Assembly (NCBI RefSeq): GCF_000719335.1 | Contig: NZ_JOGB01000045.1 | Coordinates: 1-64,000, forward strand | DNA length: 64,000 nucleotides | DNA from: Streptomyces sp. NRRL S-87 | GTDB taxonomy: Bacteria > Actinomycetota > Actinomycetes > Streptomycetales > Streptomycetaceae | Reading direction: 5' to 3' | Shown here: in pieces, positions 27,065-34,241 of the stretch | How the letters are laid out: each line of letters starts with the position of its first letter | Position numbering within the stretch: the stretch's first letter is position 1 | Made by a program: the position numbers and the translations under genes | The notes under the pieces: generated by a model | The model's database searches: none | What the model was told of the DNA's origin: nothing | The model's input: only the letters and a program-made list of their open reading frames with translations

Positions 27065-28539
27065 GGTGGGCCCTGGTCAAGGTGTGCCTCGCGGTCACCG
27101 CGATGGTGGTCGTGGCCTTCGCGGTGCCGCTCGGGCTCGTCGTCCAGGAGATGGCCCGCGACCGGGCGTTCTCCAACGCCGAGCGGCAGGCCGCCGCGAT
27201 CGGCCCGACGCTGTCCATCACCACCGACCGCAACCAGCTCGCGCGGGCCGTGGCCTCCACCCAGATGGGGGCCGCCAACCGGATGGCGGTCCACGTCCCG
27301 GCCGTCCCCGCCGACCCGGTCGCCGGCGTGCCCGGCAGCGGCGCCGTCGACCTGGGCCCCGGCTGGGCGGGCGCCGGCCAGATCGAGGACACCCGGCGGC
27401 TCGGCCGGGCCAGCACGATGGCCCTGAAGAGCGGCGGCTCCGTGCTGCTCCAGCCCACGGCCATCGGCTCGGGCGGTATCGCGATCGTGGAGATCTACGT
27501 CCCCGAGGGCGAGGTCAGCAACGGAGTCGGGACCGCCTGGCTGGTCCTGGCCGGCGTGGGCCTGGCGCTGGTGGTCGGCTCGGTGGCCGTCGCCGACCGG
27601 CTCGGCGTACGGATGGTCCAGCCCGCTCAGCGCCTCGCGGACGCCGCCCAGCAGCTGGGCGAGGGCCGGCTGGGCACCCGGGTGCCGGAGGAGGGTCCGG
27701 CCGAACTCCGTTCGGCCGCCGTCGCGTTCAACTCCATGGCCGACCAGGTCGTCGGCCTGCTCGCCAACGAGCGGGAGCTGGCGGCGGACCTCTCCCACCG
27801 GCTGCGCACCCCGCTGACCGTGCTCCGACTGAACGCCGCCTCGCTCGGCGAGGGCCCGGCCGCGGACCAGACCCGGTCCGCGGTCGAGCAGTTGGAGCGC
27901 GAGGTCGACACGATCATCCGCACCGCGCGCGAGCAGCGGCCGCAGACCGGCCCGGTCGGCGTCGCGGGCGCGGGGGCCGGCTGCGACGCCTCGGAGGTGA
28001 TCCGCGAGCGGATGGCCTTCTGGTCGGCGCTGGCCGAGGACGAGGGGCGCGAGGTACGGCTGGCGGGCGTGGACCGGACGGTACGGATCCCCGTCGCGCG
28101 GCCCGAGTTCGCCGCCGCCCTGGACGCCCTGCTCGGCAACGTCTTCCGGCACACCCCCGAGGGCACGCGCTTCGCGGTGGACGTGCACGACGCCGGCGAC
28201 GCGGTGATCGTGCTGGTCTCCGACGCGGGCCCGGGCATCGACGACCCGGACGCGGCGCTGCAGCGCGGCAACGACGGGGCGAGGGACGGGTCGACCGGGC
28301 TGGGACTGGACATCGTCCGCCGGGTCGCGGAGGCCACCGGGGGCGACGTGCGGATCGGGCGCTCGGTGCTGGGCGGTACCGAGGTGCGCATCTGGATCGG
28401 CGGCGACGGGCGCGCCACGGGCCCGGGGCGTCGCGGGCGCCGGGGGCGGCGGGGGCAGCGCGGGCAGCGGGGGCAGCGCTGGCGGCGCTGGCGGCGCTGG
28501 CGGGTCCGTCGGCGGCGGCAGGCGGGTGGGGAGGGGTAG
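27061..28539 (+). CDS. Sensor histidine kinase partner
   Basis: 492 residues. Two membrane segments at about 5-28 and 160-182 flank an extracytoplasmic region of about 130 residues. A HAMP domain (RMVQPAQRLADAAQQLGEG) is followed by the dimerisation helix with phosphoacceptor H246 in DLSHRLRTPLTVLRLNA. The ATPase domain has LGNVFRHTPEG (N box), VSDAGPGIDDPD (G1) and STGLGLDIVRR (G2). The C-terminal about 40 residues are an unusual Arg-rich tail built from GRR, GQR and WRR units, encoded by 9-bp-like repeats; it may be disordered or membrane/nucleic-acid binding. It ends just before the palindromic repeat at 28567. Confidence 0.92.
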   Translation: MRWALVKVCLAVTAMVVVAFAVPLGLVVQEMARDRAFSNAERQAAAIGPTLSITTDRNQLARAVASTQMGAANRMAVHVPAVPADPVAGVPGSGAVDLGPGWAGAGQIEDTRRLGRASTMALKSGGSVLLQPTAIGSGGIAIVEIYVPEGEVSNGVGTAWLVLAGVGLALVVGSVAVADRLGVRMVQPAQRLADAAQQLGEGRLGTRVPEEGPAELRSAAVAFNSMADQVVGLLANERELAADLSHRLRTPLTVLRLNAASLGEGPAADQTRSAVEQLEREVDTIIRTAREQRPQTGPVGVAGAGAGCDASEVIRERMAFWSALAEDEGREVRLAGVDRTVRIPVARPEFAAALDALLGNVFRHTPEGTRFAVDVHDAGDAVIVLVSDAGPGIDDPDAALQRGNDGARDGSTGLGLDIVRRVAEATGGDVRIGRSVLGGTEVRIWIGGDGRATGPGRRGRRGRRGQRGQRGQRWRRWRRWRVRRRRQAGGEG

Positions 28540-28566
28540 GGCGTACCGCTGCCTCTCGCTTCGGGG

Positions 28567-28747
28567 TGGGTCCCGTGGTGTGTGGGTCCCCTCGGCGCTT
28601 GACAGGGGCGGCCTGCAGGCCCTGCGGCAGGCCCACCCCAGGGGCTTCGGGGCTTCGCCCTGGCCTACGGCCACCCCTGGCCCGGGCCTGCCTCCGGTCC
28701 AGCCTGCCACCCCTGTCAAGCGCCTCCCCCACACACCACGGGACCCA
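28567..28747. mobile_element. Complete MITE-like palindromic element
   Basis: 181 bp bounded by perfect 20-bp terminal inverted repeats: 28567-28586 (TGGGTCCCGTGGTGTGTGGG) and its complement at 28728-28747. A second inner inverted repeat (GGCGCTTGACAGGGG and complement) lies just inside. A second, truncated copy is at 1-190. There is no coding capacity for a transposase and no convincing target duplication. It could be a miniature inverted-repeat element mobilised in trans, or a conserved intergenic hairpin acting also as terminator of the kinase gene. Confidence 0.65.
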
Positions 28748-28915
28748 CCAGGCACCGCCAAGGGTCCGGCGAGCCGGGTCGTCCCTGACCGGTGGCCCCT
28801 CTGCGGGGCACACCCGCCCCACGCGAGGCGGCATGGCGCAGACACCCGCCCCGCGCGGGGCGGGCAGGGCGCGCCTCGTGTCCGGCATGTCCGGTTCTGG
28901 GTACCGTCCGGTGCC

Positions 28916-29080
28916 ATGGACACCTTGATCTTCGGCGGCCTGCTCGCCACCATGCTGGCCGTGTACCGGCTGTCGTCCCGGATGGTGGTGCTCGGGGCCT
29001 GGTTCGTCATGCTGGCCGCGGTCATCCTGCTGATGGCCCACCACATCACCGGCGGCCTCGGCCTGAAGCTGAGCTACTGA
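28916..29080 (+). CDS. DUF5993-like small membrane protein
   Basis: 54 residues, nearly all hydrophobic, with two predicted membrane segments (LIFGGLLATMLAVYRL and MVVLGAWFVMLAAVILLM). It ends 2 bases before the DsbB-like gene. I recall small DUF5993 proteins next to DsbB-like genes in actinobacteria, which supports a joint membrane role. Function unknown. Confidence 0.7.
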   Translation: MDTLIFGGLLATMLAVYRLSSRMVVLGAWFVMLAAVILLMAHHITGGLGLKLSY

Positions 29081-29082
29081 CC

Positions 29083-29724
29083 ATGGTGGCGATGAGCAGC
29101 ATCCTGCCGGAGGCGCCCGCCGAGAGCGGCCTCCTGGGCAAGGTCCAGTACTGGTTCGCGTGCTTCTTCGTCGTCGGGTGGACGGGTGTCGTCTGCGGCG
29201 GGCTCTACTACCAGTTCGTCAGGTGGGAGTACCCGTGCCCGCTGTGCATCGTGCAGCGGATGTGCATGCTGCTGGCGGCCATCGGGGCGGGGGTGATCGT
29301 GCGCCGGGGCATGGCCGGGTCGATCACCGGACGCGACTACATGATGGGCTGGGGGATGGCCCTGATCGCGGTGATCGCCGGCTCGTTCGCCTCGTGGCGG
29401 CAGACGATGCTGCACGTCCTTCCGGGCGACAAGGGCTACGGCAGCGAGGCGTTCGGGCTGCACCTCTACGTCTGGGCGTGGATCCTCTTCCAGGCCTCGG
29501 TGGTCGCGGTGGGCGTCGTCCTGGCGCTGGCGCACTCCACCTCGGCCCGGACGATCCCGGAGGAGGGCCCGTACCGGATGGCGGGGCAGCTGGCGCTCGG
29601 CTTCCTCGGCACGGTCATCGCCGTCAACATCGTCGCGGTCCTCTTCGAGGAGGGCTTCCACTGGTACCTGCCGGACGACCCCACGCGGTACCAGCTCCCG
29701 TACGACCTGGGCGTCCCGCCCTGA
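29083..29724 (+). CDS. DsbB-like membrane thiol oxidoreductase
   Basis: 213 residues with four to five membrane segments. The DsbB-family active site C52-PL-C55 lies in WEYPCPLCIVQRMCM after the first segment. No cysteine occurs after residue about 61, so the second extracytoplasmic pair of E. coli DsbB, which contacts DsbA, is missing. It may therefore transfer electrons to quinone through one pair only, or have another partner such as the small neighbour. Actinobacteria mostly use VKOR for this job, which makes the gene notable. ATG 29083 follows the previous stop directly. Confidence 0.8.
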   Translation: MVAMSSILPEAPAESGLLGKVQYWFACFFVVGWTGVVCGGLYYQFVRWEYPCPLCIVQRMCMLLAAIGAGVIVRRGMAGSITGRDYMMGWGMALIAVIAGSFASWRQTMLHVLPGDKGYGSEAFGLHLYVWAWILFQASVVAVGVVLALAHSTSARTIPEEGPYRMAGQLALGFLGTVIAVNIVAVLFEEGFHWYLPDDPTRYQLPYDLGVPP

Positions 29725-29831
29725 CGGTGCCCGGGCGGCCGCCCCCCGGAAGGCCGACGCCCGGACGGAGGCGGCCGTGTTGCCGCCCCCTCCGGGGCGC
29801 CCGAGTGTGGGCGTGACGAAAGGAGTCACGC

Positions 29832-30134
29832 ATGAGGTGCATGATCCGGACCCACCTCGACACCGGAGCCACCAACGAGGCGTTCAAGGACGGAAGGATG
29901 CCGGGCGTCCTCAAGGACCTCCTGGGCAAGCTCAACCCCGAATGCGCCTATTTCGGCCTCTCGGAAGGCGTCCGGTCCTGGTTCATCGTGTGTGACCTCG
30001 ACGACCCGTCCCAGTTCCCGGCGCTGTTCGAGGACCTGTTCGTGGACCTCCACGCGGAGATCGAGATCACGCCCGTGATGAACCAGGAGGACCTGATGAA
30101 GGGGTTCTCCCGGCTGAAGTCGGGGCAGCGCTGA
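29832..30134 (+). CDS. Conserved hypothetical small protein
   Basis: 100 residues from ATG 29832 with GAAAGGAG 7 bases upstream. The sequence MIRTHLDTGATNEAFKDGRMP ... ECAYFGLSEGVRSWFIVCDLDDPSQFPALFEDLF suggests a small alpha/beta-barrel monomer like other ABM/DUF3303-type proteins, with alternating strands and helices. Function is unknown. Its 3' end overlaps the convergent MFS gene by 68 bp. Confidence 0.75.
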   Translation: MRCMIRTHLDTGATNEAFKDGRMPGVLKDLLGKLNPECAYFGLSEGVRSWFIVCDLDDPSQFPALFEDLFVDLHAEIEITPVMNQEDLMKGFSRLKSGQR

Positions 30135-31668
30135 GTTGGACTGTGCCCGGGTCCCGGAGCAGCCCGCCGCCGCGTAGTGCCACCAGCGCCGATACGGCCA
30201 TGGCGGCGCAGGCCAGCACGAAGGCGGCCCGGGGCCCGTAGGCCGCCGCCAGTCGTCCCGCGGCGGCGGCGGCCAGCGCCTGGCCGATGATCAGGGCGCT
30301 GCCGAGCAGGGTCATGGCCTCGGCCATCCGCCGGGCCGGCGCGACCCGCTCGGCGAGCCCGAACAGGGCGATCAGGTGCGGGGCGACCGCCAGTCCGATC
30401 CCGGCCACGGCGAGCGCGGCGCCGCCTAGCGCGGCCCCGGCCGACCCGCCGACCGCGAGCAGGGGCAGGGTCAGCAGGGCCTGGGCGGCCACGGTGCGCC
30501 GCAGCCGGGTGACGAGACCGACGCGGCCGGGTCGGGCGACGGTCGCGAAGCCCGCCGCCGAGCTGGTGACCGCCATGGCCGCCCAGACCAGCCCGGCGGC
30601 ACCCGGGCTGCCGACCTCCCGGGCGAGGGCGTTGACGCCGGTGTTGGCGCTGCTCCAGGCGGCACCCTGGAGCACGGCCATGGTGGTCAGCACGGTCAGT
30701 CCGGGAGACCGGAGTCGTGCGTCCGTCTCGCCACCGGTTCGGTCCTCGGCTGTCGTTGCCGTGGTTGGGGTTGGGGTTGGGGTTGGGGTTGGGGTTGTGA
30801 TTGTGGTCGTGGCTGGGGCTGGGGCTGGGGCTGGGGCTAGGGCTGGGGCTGCTTCTGGTTCGGCTGCTGCCGGTGCCGGTGCCGGTGCCGTTGCCGTATG
30901 GCCGACTGGCCCCGTCTCCGTCCCGACCTCCGTCCCCGTCCCCGTCCCCGTCCCCGGCCCGGGGGCCGCGGTCGTGCCGCGCGGCGCGGTCGGGTGCAGG
31001 GCGAACAGGGTGCCGAAGACGAGGATCAGCGCCGCCGCGAGGACCAGTGCGGCGGCCGGGTGCACGGTGACGGCCAGTAGCCCGGCGAGGGCCGGGCCGA
31101 CCATGAAGCTCGCTTCGTCCAGGGTGGTGTCGAAGGACAGGGCCGTGCCCACGAGCGCGCGGTCCGGTCCGGCCAGCCGGACCCAGCGGGTCCGGGCCAG
31201 GGGCCCGATCTGCGGCACGGTCAGCCCGGCCGCGCAGGCCAGGGCGATCCGGGCGGCGGGTGGGAGCCCGCCGAGCACGGCGGCCACGAGGCCGGCCAGC
31301 ACGGCCGCGTTGGCGGTGCAGGAGACGAGCAGGACCGGGCGGTGGCCGTGCCGGTCGGCGAGGCGGCCGATGAGGGGGCCGCCGAGGGCCTGGCCGAGCC
31401 AGAGCGCGCCGGCGAGGGTGCCGGCGTCCCCGATGCCGTCGCGCTGGTTGATCAGCAGCAGGGTGCCGACGGGGCAGAGCGCGGCGGGCAGCCGGGCGAG
31501 GAACGCGAGCCAGGGCAGTGCGGCCCCGCCGAGCCGGAACACCCCGCGGAACCCCGGGCGGGCGTCTGGCCGGGGCGTGACGGATCGGGGCGCGTCGGGT
31601 GGGGGCGTAGTCGGGTGGGGCGTGACGGATCGGGGCGCGTCCGGTCTGGGCGCGTCGGGTCGGGACAT
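30067..31668 (-). CDS. MFS transporter with low-complexity central loop
   Basis: 533 residues from ATG 31668. About twelve membrane segments in two halves. GRLADRHGHRPVLL is the MFS motif A after segment 2. The first 40 residues are repeated RPDAPR/SVTP units. The central cytoplasmic loop (about residues 235-310) is low complexity with GTGTGT, APAPAP and PTPTPT runs, encoded by G-rich hexamer repeats on the other strand. Substrate unknown; the family includes drug exporters. It lies 103 bp after the MarR gene on the same strand, and the MarR palindrome may control it as well. Confidence 0.82.
   Translation of the reverse strand: MSRPDAPRPDAPRSVTPHPTTPPPDAPRSVTPRPDARPGFRGVFRLGGAALPWLAFLARLPAALCPVGTLLLINQRDGIGDAGTLAGALWLGQALGGPLIGRLADRHGHRPVLLVSCTANAAVLAGLVAAVLGGLPPAARIALACAAGLTVPQIGPLARTRWVRLAGPDRALVGTALSFDTTLDEASFMVGPALAGLLAVTVHPAAALVLAAALILVFGTLFALHPTAPRGTTAAPGPGTGTGTGTEVGTETGPVGHTATAPAPAPAAAEPEAAPALAPAPAPAPATTTITTPTPTPTPTPTTATTAEDRTGGETDARLRSPGLTVLTTMAVLQGAAWSSANTGVNALAREVGSPGAAGLVWAAMAVTSSAAGFATVARPGRVGLVTRLRRTVAAQALLTLPLLAVGGSAGAALGGAALAVAGIGLAVAPHLIALFGLAERVAPARRMAEAMTLLGSALIIGQALAAAAAGRLAAAYGPRAAFVLACAAMAVSALVALRGGGLLRDPGTVQLSAAPTSAGRTPSSGPPGSSRA
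30762..30856 (+). repeat. TTGGGG and CTGGGG hexamer arrays inside the MFS gene
   Basis: Five consecutive TTGGGG units lie at about 30765-30795, then CTGGGG units at about 30812-30850. The runs of four G separated by two bases can form an intramolecular G-quadruplex on the plus strand, which is the template strand of the MFS gene. The array encodes Pro-Thr and Pro-Ala repeats. Confidence 0.85.
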
Positions 31669-31771
31669 GGCGGGCAGCCTCCATCCGCACGCCGACCCGC
31701 CCGTGTCTCCGGCGCGCTGTGGTTGCCCGTTGCGGCGACCGTAGCCGACCGGCACTCCGGCCGGAAGCGGT

Positions 31772-32272
31772 TCAGCGGGCTTGCGGGGGCTCCGAGTTGA
31801 GGCGCCGGGCCTGCTCGCGGCCGACCTCCGAGGCCCGCCGCAGGTAGTCCGCGATCACGGCCAGCTCGGCGTCCGAGTAGCTCTCCAGCAGCGCGCGGAA
31901 GGCCGCGCCGGGGACGTCCCAGGCGGCTCCGATGCGTTCGCGGGCGGCCGGTGCGAGGGCGACGAGCTGGCGGCGCCGGTCCTGCGGGTCGGCGTGCCGC
32001 TCGACCAGCCCGGCCTTGGCCATCCGGTCCACGAGCCGGGTTGCGGAGCCCGAGGTCAGGCCGGTCAGCCGGGCCACCTCGCCGGTGCTCACCGGCTCGC
32101 TCTCCAGGTCCAGCATCGCGATGCACTGGAGGTCGGTGGGGTGCAGCCCGAGGCGGTCGGCCATGGCCTGGTTGAGCAGCGCGTAGTCGGCGTAGTGGCG
32201 CTGGCTGTCCGCGCCGATCCGCCCCAGCAGCTCCTCGCGGGATTCCTTGTCGGATTCCTTGCGCGTCGACAC
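31772..32272 (-). CDS. MarR-family transcriptional regulator
   Basis: 166 residues from GTG 32272 (GAAAGAGG six bases upstream). Winged helix with LGLHPTDLQCIAML, EVARLTGLTSGSATRLVDRM (recognition helix) and the wing VERHADPQDRRRQLVALA. It is divergent from an NAD(P)-binding oxidoreductase across 124 bp carrying a perfect 29-bp palindrome at 32313-32341, the probable operator. The MFS gene downstream on the same strand may be in the same transcript, as in many MarR-exporter units. Ligand unknown, probably a phenolic or electrophile. Confidence 0.9.
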   Translation of the reverse strand: MSTRKESDKESREELLGRIGADSQRHYADYALLNQAMADRLGLHPTDLQCIAMLDLESEPVSTGEVARLTGLTSGSATRLVDRMAKAGLVERHADPQDRRRQLVALAPAARERIGAAWDVPGAAFRALLESYSDAELAVIADYLRRASEVGREQARRLNSEPPQAR

Positions 32273-32312
32273 CGGACACCTCTTTCCGATCGTCCCGATC
32301 TTCGAAAAATCT

Positions 32313-32341
32313 CTGTGCCACACAATGATTGTGTGGCACAG
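32313..32341. promoter_or_regulatory. Perfect palindromic operator between marR-type gene and oxidoreductase
   Basis: 14-bp arms CTGTGCCACACAAT and ATTGTGTGGCACAG flank one central G. The position between divergent genes and the symmetry fit a MarR dimer operator controlling both directions. Confidence 0.8.
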
Positions 32342-32396
32342 TAAATGCGGAGCGCAGAGTCTGCGCCGCATATCACATGCTACCCAGGAGTTTCCC

Positions 32397-33221
32397 TTGA
32401 CGATCCTCGTCACCGGCGCCCGGGGCGCCGTCGCCCGCCGCCTCACCACCCTCCTCGCCGCCCGCGACCTGCCCCACCGGCTCGCCTCCCGCACCCCGGA
32501 GCGGCCGGGGACCCACCGCCTCGACCTCGCGGACCCGGCCACCTTCGCGGCCGCCCTCGACGGCGCGAGCGCCGTCTTCCTCTACGCCGAGGCGGCCGGG
32601 GCCGAGGCCTTCGCCGCGCAGGCCGCGGCCGCGGGAGTGCAGCACATCGTGCTGCTGTCCTCCTCCGCCGTCCTCGCCCCCGACGCCGCGGCCCAGCCGC
32701 TCGCCGCCGCCCATCTGGCCGTGGAGCGCGCCCTGCTGGCCTCCCCGGTCCGCACCACGGTGCTGCGCCCCGGCGCCTTCGCCGGGAACGCCCGCGGCTG
32801 GTCCCGCGCCATCCGCTCGGGGAGCCCGGTCCGCCTGCCGTTCCCCGGCAGCCACAGCGATCCCGTGCACGAGGCCGACATCGCCGAGGCGGCCCTCGCC
32901 GCCCTGACCGACCCCGACCGTCTCGGCGGCCGCCCGTACACCCTGGGCGGGCCGCAGTCGCTGACCTTCGCCACCCAGCTCGCCGTCCTCGGACGTGCGC
33001 TGGGCCGCACGATCCCGGTCGAGACCGTCACGCCCGAGGAGTGGAAGGCCGACGCCGCCGCGTGGCTGAAGGGTGAGTACGCCGACGCCCTGCTCGGCTG
33101 GTGGCGCGCCACCGACGGCCGGCCCGTCCCGGTCACCGACGGCGTGGAGCGGCTGACCGGCCGTCCGGCCCGGCCCTTCGAGACCTGGGCGGCCGACCAC
33201 GCGGCCGAGTTCCGCCCGTGA
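32397..33221 (+). CDS. NAD(P)-binding (NmrA/SDR-like) oxidoreductase
   Basis: 274 residues starting at TTG 32397 (TTG ACG ATC CTC), with CAGGAG six bases upstream; no in-frame ATG is near. The atypical SDR fingerprint ILVTGARGAVARRL begins the protein. HIVLLSSSAVL and VERALLASPVRTTVLRPGAFAGN follow the NmrA/QOR2-like pattern. Expected role: NAD(P)H quinone reductase or redox sensor. It is controlled in all likelihood by the divergent MarR protein. A strong hairpin at 33281-33319 ends the transcript. Confidence 0.85.
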   Translation: MTILVTGARGAVARRLTTLLAARDLPHRLASRTPERPGTHRLDLADPATFAAALDGASAVFLYAEAAGAEAFAAQAAAAGVQHIVLLSSSAVLAPDAAAQPLAAAHLAVERALLASPVRTTVLRPGAFAGNARGWSRAIRSGSPVRLPFPGSHSDPVHEADIAEAALAALTDPDRLGGRPYTLGGPQSLTFATQLAVLGRALGRTIPVETVTPEEWKADAAAWLKGEYADALLGWWRATDGRPVPVTDGVERLTGRPARPFETWAADHAAEFRP

Positions 33222-33280
33222 CGCCGGCTCGCGCCCCCCGGCGCCCGGGACCGCCCGCCGGGACCGTTCCCGGAAAACGG

Positions 33281-33319
33281 CGAGGGCCCCGGTGCGCTCG
33301 CGCGCTACCGGGGCCCTCG
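33281..33319. terminator. Bidirectional terminator between oxidoreductase and tRNA-His
   Basis: Perfect 13-bp stem: CGAGGGCCCCGGT at 33281-33293 pairs with ACCGGGGCCCTCG at 33307-33319. It serves the plus-strand oxidoreductase and the minus-strand tRNA-His. Confidence 0.85.
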
Positions 33320-33324
33320 ATCAG

Positions 33325-33397
33325 GGTGAGTGACGGGACTCGAACCCGCGGCCACCTGGACCACAACCAGGTGCTCTACCAACTGAGCTACACCCAC
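33325..33397 (-). tRNA. tRNA-His (GTG)
   Basis: Cloverleaf on the minus strand. Acceptor GTGGGTG pairs with CACTCAC (one G-T). Anticodon stem CCTGG/CCAGG encloses TTGTGGT with anticodon GTG. The base before position 1 (C at 33398 on the plus strand, G in the RNA) can pair with discriminator C73, the hallmark G-1 of tRNA-His. No CCA is encoded. Confidence 0.96.
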
Positions 33398-33503
33398 CAT
33401 GTCCGGTCGGAATTCCGACCGGCCGAAGAAAAGAGTACAGGGTCCGGAGGGGTGCTCGCTTCGCCATATCGCGCCGCTGACGCTCCGGACCCCGCTCGGC
33501 GGC

Positions 33504-34106
33504 CTACTCGGCCGGCAGCACGTACTTCGCCGCGATGGTCTTGGCCCGCTCGCTGTCCGGCCCCGGCTGCGGTACGAAGACGGCCTCGCGGTAGTAGCGC
33601 AGCTCCGCGATCGACTCCTTGATGTCCGCCAGCGCCCGGTGGTTGCCGTTCTTCGGCGGGCTGTTGAAGTACGCGCGCGGGTACCAGCGGCGGGCCAGCT
33701 CCTTGACGGAGGAGACGTCCACGATGCGGTAGTGCAGGTGGCCCTCCAGGTCCGGCATGTCGCGCAGCAGGAAGCCGCGGTCGGTGGAGACCGAGTTCCC
33801 GCACAGCGGAGCCTTGCCGGGCTCCTTCACGTGCTCGCGCACGTACGCCAGGACCTGCGCCTCCGCGTCGGCCAGGGTCGTGCCGCCGGCCAGCTCGTCG
33901 AGCAGGCCGGAAGCGGTGTGCATCTGGCGCACCACGTCGGGCATGGTCTCGAGTGCGGACTCCGGCGGACGGATCACGATGTCCACGCCGTCGCCGAGCA
34001 CGTTCAGCTCCGAGTCGGTGACCAGCGCGGCCACCTCGATAAGTGCGTCGTCCGTCAGCGAGAGCCCGGTCATCTCGCAGTCGATCCACACCATGCGATC
34101 GTTCAT
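33504..34106 (-). CDS. orn: Oligoribonuclease
   Basis: 200 residues, full length for the DEDDh 3'-5' exonuclease family. Exo [10 protein letters not shown] with D9 and E11, Exo II region [18 protein letters not shown], and Exo [15 protein letters not shown] with catalytic His. It degrades short RNA oligonucleotides and pGpG, the last step of cyclic di-GMP breakdown, so it links to CdgA nearby. In S. coelicolor ornA affects growth and development. It lies downstream of adpA on the same strand with hairpins between them. Confidence 0.95.
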   Translation of the reverse strand: MNDRMVWIDCEMTGLSLTDDALIEVAALVTDSELNVLGDGVDIVIRPPESALETMPDVVRQMHTASGLLDELAGGTTLADAEAQVLAYVREHVKEPGKAPLCGNSVSTDRGFLLRDMPDLEGHLHYRIVDVSSVKELARRWYPRAYFNSPPKNGNHRALADIKESIAELRYYREAVFVPQPGPDSERAKTIAAKYVLPAE

Positions 34107-34122
34107 GCCTCTTACCTTATGG

Positions 34123-34163
34123 GAGGTCCCGCGGATCGTAGGTGGACAGATCCGCGGGACCTC
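34123..34163 (-). promoter_or_regulatory. Hairpin in the orn leader
   Basis: Perfect 15-bp stem: GAGGTCCCGCGGATC at 34123-34137 pairs with GATCCGCGGGACCTC at 34149-34163. It ends 17 bases before the orn start, so it is either a second terminator for adpA or a structure in the orn 5' leader. Confidence 0.6.
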
Positions 34164-34184
34164 GGCTCACAAGGCGCCCGGCAG

Positions 34185-34219
34185 GGCCCCGGCGCACGCG
34201 TCAGGGGTGCGCCGGGGCC
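34185..34219 (-). terminator. adpA terminator
   Basis: GGCCCCGGCGCAC at 34185-34197 pairs perfectly with GTGCGCCGGGGCC at 34207-34219, 22 bases after the adpA stop codon. Confidence 0.8.
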
Positions 34220-34241
34220 GTGGTGCCGGGGCTCGTGCCCG

